Of a stretch of 64,000 nucleotides of DNA, positions 7,887-16,269 are shown piece after piece. The position numbers and the translations under genes were made by a program. Under the pieces are notes generated by a model. The model searched no databases. It saw nothing but the letters and a program-made list of their open reading frames with translations, and was not told the origin of the DNA. Within the stretch, counting starts at the first letter, position 1. The number at the start of each line of letters is the position of its first letter. Origin of the DNA: LMUY01 sp964244655 (lineage in GTDB: Bacteria > Pseudomonadota > Alphaproteobacteria > Acetobacterales > Acetobacteraceae); contig CAXTJU010000002.1 in assembly GCA_964244655.1 (NCBI GenBank), positions 1 to 64,000 of the forward strand. Direction: 5' to 3'.

Positions 7887-8810
7887 ACCCGAACGTCTCC
7901 TCAGGCTGGGGCAGCAAACGTCTAAACAACCCAGCTTGTAGAGCCCTTGTCCTAAATCCGACATCTACGTGTTTTGGCACCAGAACGCCATGAGTCTGAA
8001 ACTCAAAAATACCTCAACTCCGTCGCGGCCGGAAGCGAGAACCAGTTCAGGATCCTTTCACAGGGCTCGGCCTAGTTGATTTTTGGCGCATTGGAGGTTG
8101 CCGATGTACGACTGCTCTACTGTCCCGCACGCAGTTCCCCGGCAGATTGGGCAGCCCTTCCCGGCCCGGGCGCCCTGCCCCGTGTCTACGACTGCCGCTG
8201 CTTTTACAAGCAAACGTAACACTCTAATCACCCAGGAAGACGCTGCAACGCGACGGCATCGTCTCGAGAGACATGTTTTTACCTTCGGTGATGGTGCGTC
8301 CCGGCGTTTAAAGGCTTTGACATAACAGGGTTGTGGCGCCGAAACACCAAAGCGTCGAGATGTCATTACACTTCGACTTTCTGCGCCTGGAACGTTTTTG
8401 CGCCAAAGAGGCCGAGGTCTGGAAAGCAGAGATACTTGGGCGAGAACGGGTTACTCGTGAGTTAAAGTGCCAAAACATCATAGGTCTGCAACTCGTCGGA
8501 GTTAATACGCCGAAACTTCGTGGCACTCTGGGATCTCAGCATCATTATAAGAAAGTGTTTTGATGCCAAAAGCCCGTAACGCTTAGGGCTGCCTAACGTC
8601 GATCGATGCCTACGGAAAGTGTTTTAAGGTCGTAAGGCCATGGCACGATAAATAGTCAACGCTAAAGCGCTTCGCGTTTCTGCTATTATGAGATGGTTAC
8701 GTTTGGACGTTCCGGGGTTCTGGCGCCAAAACGTTAGGAATGATTGAAGCTGACGTGTCCGCTGGAATGGCGGCCCTCGAAATGCCTATGGAAAGCAGGA
8801 GAGCCAACTC
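7887..8810. repeat. Putative centromere: array of GTTTTGGCGCCAAAAC-like palindromes
   Basis: About 920 bases with no convincing gene. Copies of a 16-bp palindrome occur at 7971-7986, 8330-8345, 8394-8409, 8461-8476, 8501-8516, 8557-8572 and 8717-8732, plus a weak one at 8621. The best are GTTTTGGCACCAGAAC and GTTCTGGCGCCAAAAC; others match in 11-13 of 16 positions. A further copy forms the core of the palindrome upstream of the operon (6707-6722). Local GC is lower than in neighbours. The arrangement, flanking an RHH-parA operon on both sides, is what a parS/centromere looks like. Confidence 0.68.
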
Positions 8811-9953
8811 CTACAGGACGTCACCGAGTGGGTGTCCGTCGAACAGGTTGCCGAACTCGAGATACTCTCCGAGGACGTCGAAGCTTTTGTGTCGCCCGAG
8901 CCGCTTGAGTTGAGCAGCGTGCGCGCCGGCGGCCATACCGGCGCTCAGCGCGCCGCGCTTCAGGCTATGGCCGCCGAACTCGCGTCCCGCGAAGCCCGCT
9001 GCGGCGGCCCGCACCTGAACAATGCGGCCGATCGAGCGGGTGGTCAGGGCTTCGAAGCCAACCACGAGAAGGGCAGGGGGGGCGTCTGGGGAAGTCTGCG
9101 GCGGCAGCCAGATCCGCCGAAACACCGCCCCTTCGCTAATCGACGCGGCATCGAGCCAGCGCGAGAGCGCTCGCACCGGGCACAACTCCGTCTTGCCGTA
9201 GGGCAGGGGGACCAGCACCGCACTGGTCTGCGATCCCTTGCTGCGCTTCAGGGTCAGCTGGTAGCCCTGGTCGGTGCGCACCAAGTCGCCTAGGTCGATG
9301 CCGGCCAACTCCGAGCGCCGCAACGCCCCGGCGAAGCCTGCCAGCAGCAGCGCACGGTCCCGCAGCCCGCGCAGGTCGTCCGGGATCGGGGCCAGCAGCT
9401 CGCGCAGGACGGTCAGCGTCGCGGCGCGTTTCTTCTGCGGGTTGGGCGCGTCGCGACGGATGCCGGCCATGGTCTCGGACACTTCAGCCGTGTCGGTGGG
9501 GGAGGGGAGGCCGGCGGCCCGATGCAGGAAGCGGATCGCTGCCGCCCGCAGCTTGACCGTGTTGCCGGCCTGGCCGCGGTCGCGCTCGGCGGCCAGGAAG
9601 GCTGCCACGTCGCGTGGCGTGGCGGGCAGGGCAGGAACCCCGTGCCGATCGCACCAAGCGCACCAGGCGCGCACGGCGGATCGGTAGGCCGCGCGCGTGT
9701 TGTCCGCCTTGGCGCGGCTGCGATAGGCGCGGGCGGAGTCGTGGGCCGCCGCGAGGCTACCGTCATTGTCCGGCTTCGCCGCCGCCGCCACCCCGTCGAA
9801 CCAGAGCCGCACGGCGACGGGGCCGCTGCCCACGGGGGCGTTCGGGAAAGCGGACACCTGTTCGCCTTCTTCCGCCTGGCCCTTCAATTCTGCTGGGATG
9901 CTCGCAAACACGGAGCCATGCGGCCCGGTCACATCCTCTGGCGCAGTGGTCAT
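8811..9953 (-). CDS. Tyrosine recombinase / site-specific integrase
   Basis: A 380-residue integrase. The SAM-like core-binding domain (residues about 85-175, NTRAAYRSAVRAWCAWCDRH) is followed by the catalytic domain: Arg in GALRRSELAGIDLGDL near 215, the HxxR-like box GGHSLKRGA near 327, and LGRHKSFDVLGEYLE near 350 with the nucleophile Tyr. In the box the expected Arg position holds Lys followed by Arg (HSLKR), which I recall as common in this subfamily. The gene is coupled by ATGA to the Abi-C gene upstream, so the two form an operon. Substrate sites are unknown. Confidence 0.8.
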   Translation of the reverse strand: MTTAPEDVTGPHGSVFASIPAELKGQAEEGEQVSAFPNAPVGSGPVAVRLWFDGVAAAAKPDNDGSLAAAHDSARAYRSRAKADNTRAAYRSAVRAWCAWCDRHGVPALPATPRDVAAFLAAERDRGQAGNTVKLRAAAIRFLHRAAGLPSPTDTAEVSETMAGIRRDAPNPQKKRAATLTVLRELLAPIPDDLRGLRDRALLLAGFAGALRRSELAGIDLGDLVRTDQGYQLTLKRSKGSQTSAVLVPLPYGKTELCPVRALSRWLDAASISEGAVFRRIWLPPQTSPDAPPALLVVGFEALTTRSIGRIVQVRAAAAGFAGREFGGHSLKRGALSAGMAAGAHAAQLKRLGRHKSFDVLGEYLEFGNLFDGHPLGDVL

Positions 9954-10819
9954 GGGGTGTTCCCAGGAGCGGGGAGGGGGGTCTCCTTGTGGGTGTCGAG
10001 CAGGTAGGTGGCGAGCGTTGCTGCGGCCCCGACAGCCAGTCGAGCATGCCGGGGACTGACCCCGCGCGCGGCGCCTCCCCGGCCGTGGCCCGTGCCGTAC
10101 AGGCTGCGGATTTCGGCGAGGCCCTGCACGACCGAGGCCAGATTGGACAGGGTGCGCTTAATGATCTCGGCGCCCTTGGCCGCATCGGGGACGTCATCGG
10201 GGAGCTGTCGCAGCACAGCAAAGGTCGCCTTGGCCAGCTTGGGCAGATCGTCGCTCTTGCCGTAGGCGATGCCGCGGCCCTCCAGGATGGTCTTTGCCGT
10301 GGTCTCGACGAGCTCCTTGGCGCTGCCGATGGCCAGCGCCGGGTCGGCGTCGATCGCGCCCTCAATCCGGCGGATATGCTCGCCGAGATGCGCCAGGTCG
10401 AAGGCTTCGGCATGCGCCTTGGCATCGTCCAGGCGGGCGGTCACGGACGCTGCCAGGATCTTGCCCTCTGCATACTCGTAGCCGAGCTTTGCCAGCTCCT
10501 TCCGGAAGCCCGCGAGCGGATCGGGTGCGTCGGCGGTCGTGCCCCGGTATGAGATCGCGTCCAGCTCCTCGATCCGCTCCATGACGGCTGCGAGGACGTT
10601 GAGAAAGCGTCGGAGGTCCTGGCGCGACGCGGGATCAAGCGAGGCGTAGAAACCACGGATGACGGTTCGCCGGGCGCCGGCGTTGCCGCCGGGCACCTCA
10701 GTGAACGGGATGTCGGCGTCTGCGAAGAAGTTTTCGATGCCGCTCACGGTTGAGTTCGCCGTAAGCCAATCCTCCAGCAACTGCCGAAGCCGCCGAGTGA
10801 TCAGATCGCCGTCCGCCAT
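9950..10819 (-). CDS. Abortive-infection C-terminal (Abi-C) domain protein
   Basis: A 289-residue cytosolic protein. Its C-terminal third, from about residue 165 (SAKELVETTAKTILEGRG, then LSNLASVVQGLAEIRSLYGTGHG, then HARLAVGAAATLATYLLDTH), matches the Abi_C domain (PF14355) found in abortive-infection proteins. The N-terminal half (RRLRQLLEDWLTANSTVSGIENFF) is of unknown fold. Abi-C proteins are associated with phage defence, but the mechanism is not established, and here it is translationally coupled to an integrase, so a role in maintenance of the mobile element is also possible. Confidence 0.62.
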   Translation of the reverse strand: MADGDLITRRLRQLLEDWLTANSTVSGIENFFADADIPFTEVPGGNAGARRTVIRGFYASLDPASRQDLRRFLNVLAAVMERIEELDAISYRGTTADAPDPLAGFRKELAKLGYEYAEGKILAASVTARLDDAKAHAEAFDLAHLGEHIRRIEGAIDADPALAIGSAKELVETTAKTILEGRGIAYGKSDDLPKLAKATFAVLRQLPDDVPDAAKGAEIIKRTLSNLASVVQGLAEIRSLYGTGHGRGGAARGVSPRHARLAVGAAATLATYLLDTHKETPLPAPGNTP

Positions 10820-11219
10820 CAGCTGCGGCGCCGGGTAGTGGCGGCTCGCGGCCGGTCAGCGTGCGTGCTGGCAGGACTGAAAGAGCGATTCACGCCGCGT
10901 TCTCCTGAAAGTCGTCTGTTAAGGGTCGGATTTTCGCCCCTCCAGACCAGACCTAGCCGACCTCCCGTATGTCCCACAACACAGTTTATGGGACATACGT
11001 TAGCCTCTTGGGACAGGGTAGGGCGGCCGGAAACGGGACTTTAAAATAAAAAAGGTTGTTTGAGCCTAAACCAGGTTTAGGGTAACCAGCCGTTTAAGGC
11101 ATTGACTGGACTGCGAAGCGCATGCACCGACACCCATCTCCGAACGCCCGCCCGTCCGAGAACCGGGGCGACAACGTTCCATCTGCCCAAAGCAGGCCGA
11201 TCGTCCGCTGTGTCCGACC
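10820..11219. promoter_or_regulatory. Divergent intergenic region with two inverted repeats
   Basis: Between the Abi-integrase operon and the YhcG gene. CGTATGTCCCA (10966-10976) and TGGGACATACG (10989-10999) are perfect 11-base arms around a 12-base spacer, and another TTGGGACA follows at about 11012. A second inverted repeat CCTAAAC-CAG-GTTTAGG spans 11065-11081 after an A/T-rich run. These could be an operator for the Abi operon, or recombinase core sites. Confidence 0.5.
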
Positions 11220-12269
11220 ATGACCGTCCCGGCCGATGCTGCGTCGCCGGCGGGCTACGCCGCCTGGCTCGCCGACCTGAAAACTCGCATCCGGGAGACC
11301 CGGCTCCGCGCCGCCCTCGCCGTCAACAGCGAACTCATCGGCCTCTACTGGCAGATCGGGCGCGACATTCTCGACCGACAAGCGCAACACGGCTGGGGCG
11401 CCAAGGTGGTGGCTCGACTGGCTGCCGACCTCCGGGCGGAGTTTCCCGAGTCTCGTGGGTTTTCGCGGGCGAACCTGCTGTATATGCGCGCCTTCGCCGA
11501 GGCCTGGCCCGATCTGGCGATTGTCCAACGGGTCGTTGGACGATTGCCCTGGGGGCAGAACATCGAGCTGCTCGGGGTCAAACAGCCTGACGCCCGCCTC
11601 TGGTATGCCGAGGCTGCCCTCGCGCACGGCTGGAGCCGGCCGGTGCTCGCTGTGCAGATCGACACCCGGCTGCGCGACCGCCAGGGGCAGGCGGTTACCA
11701 ATTTCAGCCGCGTGCTGCCGCCGGAAACCTCGGACCTCGCCCAGCAGGTGCTCAAGGATCCCTATCAGTTCGACTTCTTGACCCTGCGCCAGGCGGCGCG
11801 TGAACGCGACGTCGAACGCGCGCTGGTCACCCGGGTGAAGGACCTCCTGCTGGAGTTGGGAAAAGGGTTCTCCTTCGTCGGCAGCCAGCACCACCTCGAG
11901 GTCGGCGGCCAGGATTTCTACGTCGACCTGCTGTTCTATCATCGCAAGCTGCGCTGCCTAGTCGCCGTCGATCTGAAGATCGGGCCGTTCCAGCCGGAGC
12001 ACGCCGGCAAGATGAACTTCTATCTCGCGGCGCTCGACGATCGCGACCGCGAGCCCGGCGACAACCCGAGCATCGGGCTGATCCTGTGCCGCGAGCACAA
12101 CCGTGTCGTCGTCGAATATGCACTGCGCCATGTCGACGCGCCGATCGGTGTCGCGCGCTACCAACGCATGCTCGCCGACGCGCTGCCGGCGGCGCTGGCG
12201 AACGCCCTGCCGACCCCGGCGGACCTTGAGCCGGGCATGCTGCCGGACGAGGCGGCTGGCGATGAATAA
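11220..12269 (+). CDS. YhcG/DUF1016-family PDDEXK nuclease
   Basis: A 349-residue protein of the YhcG (DUF1016) family. The N-terminal domain has LIGLYWQIGRDI and GWGAKVVARLAADLR (about 40-75), typical of the family. The C-terminal PDDEXK nuclease fold carries DFYVDLLFYHRKLRCLVAVDLKIG near 230-253, giving Asp and D-x-K in place of ExK, and FYLAALDDRDR after it. Such proteins are structure-specific or defence-related nucleases often found in mobile islands. The RHE_PE00001 gene starts 6 bases after its stop. Confidence 0.78.
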   Translation: MTVPADAASPAGYAAWLADLKTRIRETRLRAALAVNSELIGLYWQIGRDILDRQAQHGWGAKVVARLAADLRAEFPESRGFSRANLLYMRAFAEAWPDLAIVQRVVGRLPWGQNIELLGVKQPDARLWYAEAALAHGWSRPVLAVQIDTRLRDRQGQAVTNFSRVLPPETSDLAQQVLKDPYQFDFLTLRQAARERDVERALVTRVKDLLLELGKGFSFVGSQHHLEVGGQDFYVDLLFYHRKLRCLVAVDLKIGPFQPEHAGKMNFYLAALDDRDREPGDNPSIGLILCREHNRVVVEYALRHVDAPIGVARYQRMLADALPAALANALPTPADLEPGMLPDEAAGDE

Positions 12270-12275
12270 GCGGCC

Positions 12276-13616
12276 TTGGTCGCCTCGGCAGCCAGACCGG
12301 CAGCGGTCGCGCGTGTGGGCCTCCGGGATGACAGACCGAGGCGCCCCCTCTGGCAGTCAGCCGCGCGGCTGGGCGACCTACCTGTTCCGGTTGCCCTGAT
12401 GCTCGACCCGCTCCTCAAGCCACGTGCGCCGGCTGCCCTGCTGGTGGACCCCAACCTCCTGGCGGCCCTGGAGCAGGCGGCCGGTGCCTTCGCCCGCCTC
12501 GACCAGGCGCTCGACAACCACCCACTGCTGCCAGCTTTCCTGTATCGCACCCGGCTCGAAGCGGTGCGCCGCCAGGCGGCGGTCGACGGCCACGGCATCG
12601 ATCCGTGGCACCTGGCGGCGGTCCTCGAAGGCCTGCGCCTGCGCATGGACGGCGCACTGCGCATCATCGACCGCGGCACGATCTTCGACGCCGCCCGCAC
12701 GGCACTCGGCCACCACCAGTGGCTCACCGAGCCCGACTTCGACCAGGAGGGCGAGGTGCAGGAGGCCGAACGCCACCTCGCGGCGACCAGCTCCAGCGCC
12801 CTGCTCGTCGCCGCCGAGGGCCTGTGGTCCTGGCTCGACCGCGGCGGCACACGGCCGCCGATCCGCGCGGCGCTCATCCGTCACTGGCGCAAGCGCAACC
12901 TGCTCCGGGCGCCCGTGCCGCTGACCGGACCCCGCGCGCTCAATGCGGACGCCCCCGAGGGGCACCCGGACTGGGTGTGCTGCTTCCTGCAGGCGTTGGC
13001 GGCGGAGGCGCTCGACTACCACCAGGTGTTGCGCGATCTCGAACGTGGCTGGCTGGTGGCGCGGGTCGCCGCCGCCGGCCGGCGCAGCACCTCCCGCGCC
13101 GGGCTCGCCATCGACGTGCTGGCCGCGGCGTCGCTGCTGTCGGCGACCACCCTGGCCCGAGCGATCGGCATGTCGATCAAGAGCGCGACCGAGCTGCTGG
13201 ACGGGTTCCTGGCTGAGGGCATCGTCGTCGAGGTGACGCACCGCTCGGCCCGGCGGCTGTTCGGGTTGACCGGCATGGCGCCGGTGCGGGAGGTCGCGCA
13301 GCCGCCGCGGCGGCCCGAACCGGGCCGGGGCCGTGGCCGGCCGCGGCTGCCCCTTGATGACGAAGTGCTGGACCTGCCCCCGTTGTTGCTTTCGCCAGTG
13401 ACGCGCTTCGAGCGGCCTGTGATCGACTACGGGGCGCTCGAGGCGGCCATGGCCCACTGCGACCAGGTGATCCGGTCCGCTCGGCGGTCATTGGGCTCCC
13501 TCGCGACAGGTCGTCTCCCGGGCATGTCTGAGTCCCTAACGCCACAGGTCGCCGATGCCGACGCCGGCGAAGCGTCTTGCCCGACACTGCCGGATTTAGA
13601 CCCGTTATGCTCTTGA
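12276..13616 (+). CDS. RHE_PE00001-family protein (DUF1612 + helix-turn-helix)
   Basis: A 446-codon frame opening with TTG just after the YhcG stop; the family-like part begins near residue 60 (LEQAAGAFARLDQALDNHPLL), so a later start is possible. The DUF1612 region contains FLYRTRLEAVRRQAAVDGHGID and LRLRMDGALRIIDRGTIFDAA. The C-terminal HTH lies at LSATTLARAIGMSIKSATELLDGFLAEGIVVEV, after which comes a Pro/Arg-rich tail. The family is common on rhizobial and related plasmids; function is unknown, though the HTH suggests DNA binding. Confidence 0.72.
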   Translation: MVASAARPAAVARVGLRDDRPRRPLWQSAARLGDLPVPVALMLDPLLKPRAPAALLVDPNLLAALEQAAGAFARLDQALDNHPLLPAFLYRTRLEAVRRQAAVDGHGIDPWHLAAVLEGLRLRMDGALRIIDRGTIFDAARTALGHHQWLTEPDFDQEGEVQEAERHLAATSSSALLVAAEGLWSWLDRGGTRPPIRAALIRHWRKRNLLRAPVPLTGPRALNADAPEGHPDWVCCFLQALAAEALDYHQVLRDLERGWLVARVAAAGRRSTSRAGLAIDVLAAASLLSATTLARAIGMSIKSATELLDGFLAEGIVVEVTHRSARRLFGLTGMAPVREVAQPPRRPEPGRGRGRPRLPLDDEVLDLPPLLLSPVTRFERPVIDYGALEAAMAHCDQVIRSARRSLGSLATGRLPGMSESLTPQVADADAGEASCPTLPDLDPLCS

Positions 13617-13785
13617 AGGTCTTCGTTTGCACGCCTTGAGAACTCGGCTTCTCGATCTATGCGGACTCTTCTACGATCGGAACGACTAGCGACGGACCGG
13701 CCGATACCGTCCCATCCGGAGCAGCTGGGCGATCCCCACGGGCATCACGCCGCTCGGTCTTGACGCCGCTACCCTACCTGTAGCG
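13617..13785. other. Spacer between the RHE_PE00001 gene and the transposon end
   Basis: No gene or clear signal seen. Confidence 0.5.
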
Positions 13786-13935
13786 AACCGCAATCATCGG
13801 CGGGTCGTGCCCGAGATCATTGCAACGGGTTTGAGGGGTCGAACCCACAATCGCTGCACATGGGCGCATAAAGGCTGCAACTGGGATCGCAATCATCGAG
13901 GTCCTGCCCACGCTGACTGCACGGGAGCGGCGGCT
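13786..13935 (+). repeat. Left inverted end of the mini-transposon
   Basis: Contains CAATCATCGG at 13791-13800 and GCAATCATCGAG at 13889-13900, with ATCATTGCAACGGG and GGCTGCAACTGGGATCGC between. It pairs in inverted orientation with the right end. Confidence 0.68.
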
Positions 13936-13990
13936 GGGGCGGGCATTCAAACGACCGCCTTCTGTCCTGCGTATTCGATCTCGACCGCAA

Positions 13991-14887
13991 TCACTGTCGC
14001 AAGCCGCCGAACCATCGAAGAAGAGCCAGCACCGAGGTGGCCAATATGGTGGCCGTCATCACGATCACCGTGGTTTCGCGCAGGTCGTGGGCTCGCCACT
14101 GCTGGCCGGCGGCGTCCACAACAACGGCATCCTCGGTCGTGAACAGGGGCACGATCTGGCAAAGACCGGCTGCAAGATACAAGAAGATCGGGATTAGCCA
14201 GAACAAGCTTCTCTGGTCCACGCTCGAAGTGGGACGGATGTTGCGCCGTGAGAACTGCCACCAGGCGAACGCCTGGAAGAAGACCCACACGGTTAGATAC
14301 CATCCAAGGTAGTTGGTGAGCAGGACGCCGAAATAGCCGCCGCCGTCATGCCACACCCAGGCGCCGCCCAACGTCGAACTTGGCGGGTCCATGACCACGT
14401 CCCACTGTACCATGACAAAGCTGGCGACCAGCGGAAGGGCTGTGAGCCTAAATCTGTTGTCTGACTGAAGACCGGCCCGGTCCAGCAAGACCCCTGCGAC
14501 CACCCAGGACGGATACCCCATCCCGAAATACAGGAAGCCCACGATCACTGGGATCGACCCGACATGAGGCAGGCCGGCGCCGACCACGAAGTGGTAATGC
14601 CCAAACGGCAGCCCGGTCAGAACACTCAGGTTCTCTGTGGAGAACGTGACAGCGAGGCAGATGGCGAGGAAGGCTGAGGCGGCACGCCAGCCTAATGCGA
14701 TAGTTGCATGAGCGATGGCGATGGCGATGGTTGTGAACGCAAGCGCCACACCAGCAGGCGTCGGACTGCCGGCCAAGTAGAGAGCCGGCCCGATGAAAGC
14801 CGCGAAGGCCACCCACAGCCAGATTGGCAGGTGAACTTGCCGATACGGCCCCACAGATGCCTCGGGCGAGATGGAGCGGTCGCTCAT
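13991..14887 (-). CDS. Carotenoid biosynthesis membrane protein (CruF/DUF422 family)
   Basis: A 298-residue integral membrane protein with about eight hydrophobic segments. It fits the carotenoid-biosynthesis family PF04240, which includes the C-50 carotenoid and gamma-carotene 1',2'-hydratase CruF: STENLSVLTGLPFGHYHF, VGFLYFGMGYPSWVVAG and MVQWDVVMDPPSSTLGGAWVWHDGG are the family blocks. No other carotenoid gene lies in the window. It sits inside a transposon and its ATG overlaps the stop of the recombinase frame (ATGA), so it appears to be cargo. Whether it hydrates a carotenoid here is unknown. Confidence 0.75.
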   Translation of the reverse strand: MSDRSISPEASVGPYRQVHLPIWLWVAFAAFIGPALYLAGSPTPAGVALAFTTIAIAIAHATIALGWRAASAFLAICLAVTFSTENLSVLTGLPFGHYHFVVGAGLPHVGSIPVIVGFLYFGMGYPSWVVAGVLLDRAGLQSDNRFRLTALPLVASFVMVQWDVVMDPPSSTLGGAWVWHDGGGYFGVLLTNYLGWYLTVWVFFQAFAWWQFSRRNIRPTSSVDQRSLFWLIPIFLYLAAGLCQIVPLFTTEDAVVVDAAGQQWRAHDLRETTVIVMTATILATSVLALLRWFGGLRQ

Positions 14888-15645
14888 AGCATCACACGGG
14901 CAGGCCGGCGGCGAGCATTTGCTCTTTCAACTCGCGCGAGCGCTCGGCGTCGAGGGTCTGCCTGAACAATGCCCTGACCTCGCCGGGCTTGGTGTCCAGC
15001 AGTTCGGCCAGCACCTTGGCGGTGTAGCCGTGCCGGGTCAGGGTGGGTTCCAGGTCGTCGATCTGCTTGGACAGCACCGAGTCCACGATGCCCTCGCCGA
15101 CGGGCTTCTCGCTGGCCTGGTAACCCGTCTCCAGTGCCAGCGTCAGGTGCTGCTCGATCTGCAGCGGCGTGCGCAGGCGCGTAGAGCTTGACCGCCAACT
15201 GGCGCTTGGCCGGCTCCAGCACCTTGGGCCGGCCGCCCTTGCGCCCGCGGGCACGCGCCGCGTTCAGCCCGGCCTGGGTGCGCTCGCGCACCAGGTTGCG
15301 CTCGAACTCGGCGAGCGCCCCGAACATGTGGAACACCAGCCGGCCGCCGCTGGAGCTGGTGTCGATCTTCTCCTGCACGCTCATCAGGCCGACGCTCATC
15401 TCATCGAGCCGGCGGCCGAGCAGGATCAAGTCGTGCAGCGAACGGCCGAGCCGGTCGAGCCGCCACACCGTCAGCACGTCGCCGGCCCGCGCCACCTCCA
15501 GCGCCATGGACAATCCGGGGCGGGCCGCCTTGGCGCCGCTCATCCGGTCCTCGTACACCTTCTCGCAGCCAGCCAAGTGCAAGGCATCGCGCTGCAGGTC
15601 CAGGTTCTGGTCGTCGGTCGAGACCAGCGCGTAGCCGATCAGCAT
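14884..15645 (-). pseudogene. Damaged serine recombinase (resolvase/invertase)
   Basis: The catalytic domain is recognisable: YALVSTDDQNLDLQ at residue 5, LTVWRLDRLGRSLHDL, and FGALAEFERNLVRERTQAGL for the E helix, then RGRKGGRPKVL. Two faults are visible. The catalytic Arg of the usual YARVS motif is Leu (codon CTG at residue 7), although Ser9 remains. After AVKLYA (about 15183) the helix-turn-helix is lost and the frame runs through an unrelated gene fragment in the wrong phase to position 14884. It is probably inactive. Confidence 0.75.
14892..15183 (-). pseudogene. C-terminal tail of a TniB/TnsC/ExeA-like AAA ATPase
   Basis: In a different phase from the recombinase, the minus strand encodes LRTPLQIEQHLTLALETGYQ, then an acidic segment with DDLEPTLTRHGYTAKVLAELL and finally LKEQMLAAGLPV before a stop. 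This looks like the C-terminal part of transposon-associated AAA ATPases (from memory). The Walker motifs are absent. The junction with the recombinase at about 15180 marks a deletion that removed most of the transposition genes. Confidence 0.5.
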
Positions 15646-15814
15646 GCTGCCCCTTGCCGGTCAGGGAACCCGTCCAGGGTCAATGATCTTGGCCGTAGAT
15701 ACCCTTACCGGGTTTATGCCTGTTATCCGGGCCTGCCAAGCCGTTTCGGGTGCGCTCTGCCAGTCGGCAGCAAACCGGTCGCTTCCTGGCCCGCCCCGGC
15801 CGGTCACCTGCCCA

Positions 15815-15978
15815 CCCAGCCGTGCAATCAGCGTGGCAGGACCCCGATGATTGCGATCCCAGTTGCAGCCTTTATGCGCCCAGTTGCAGTGATTGTGGGT
15901 CAGAGCCCTCAAACCCGTTGCAGTGATCTCGGGCACGGCCGACCGATGATTGCGATCCCAGACGCCGATGATTGCAGG
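15815..15978 (-). repeat. Right inverted end of the mini-transposon
   Basis: Carries CCGATGATTGCGATCCCA at 15844-15861 and 15943-15960 and CCGATGATTGC at 15965-15975, the inverse of the units in the left end, plus several TTGCAG steps. One repeat more than the left end, as is common for such asymmetric ends. Confidence 0.68.
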
Positions 15979-16269
15979 TCGCTATACCTACCGAAACCTT
16001 CAACAAGCCCCTGCTTGCCCGCTCGGCCATCGCTCCCCGCGTTCCCGATCTCGGCGCGAACCGTCTGCTGCCACACTGCACCGAGAAGTCGGCAGCGTGA
16101 AGGACGACATGCTGAAGCGCTGGGAAACATGCAGCCGGTTCCGGACCAACGGGGACCCCAGCACGTCGGCCGCAACACGGGCGACCGAGACCGCCTTCCT
16201 GGATAACGAACCGGAACCGATCGGAGCCGCGTGAACCAATTCTGGAAGCGACCCGCCCGGCACGTCAGC
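15979..16269. other. Spacer downstream of the CheB/CheR-kinase gene
   Basis: No convincing gene. Frames here have no recognisable family. Confidence 0.4.

Larger units (their letters stand above)
13786..15978. mobile_element. Mini-transposon with long inverted ends, Tni/Tn7-like
   Basis: The left end (about 13786-13935) and right end (about 15815-15978) are inverted copies sharing roughly 150 bases at high identity. Both contain several copies of a short unit, GCAATCATCGG or GCAACTGGG type, as expected for multiple transposase-binding sites in Tn7/Tn5053-like ends. Between them are a carotenoid-biosynthesis gene, a damaged serine recombinase and the tail of a TniB/TnsC-like ATPase. No transposase gene is present, so the unit is non-autonomous. 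Family assignment is inference. Confidence 0.6.

Noticed and set aside
12378..13457. Long minus-strand frame opposite the RHE_PE00001 gene
   Set aside because: Shadow frame produced by high GC; no recognisable family, while the plus strand has one. The same applies to 19138-20643 and 33999-35483.
13807..14142. Protein-coding frame similar to one at 15661-15936
   Set aside because: The similarity comes from translation of the transposon's inverted ends, not from a gene.
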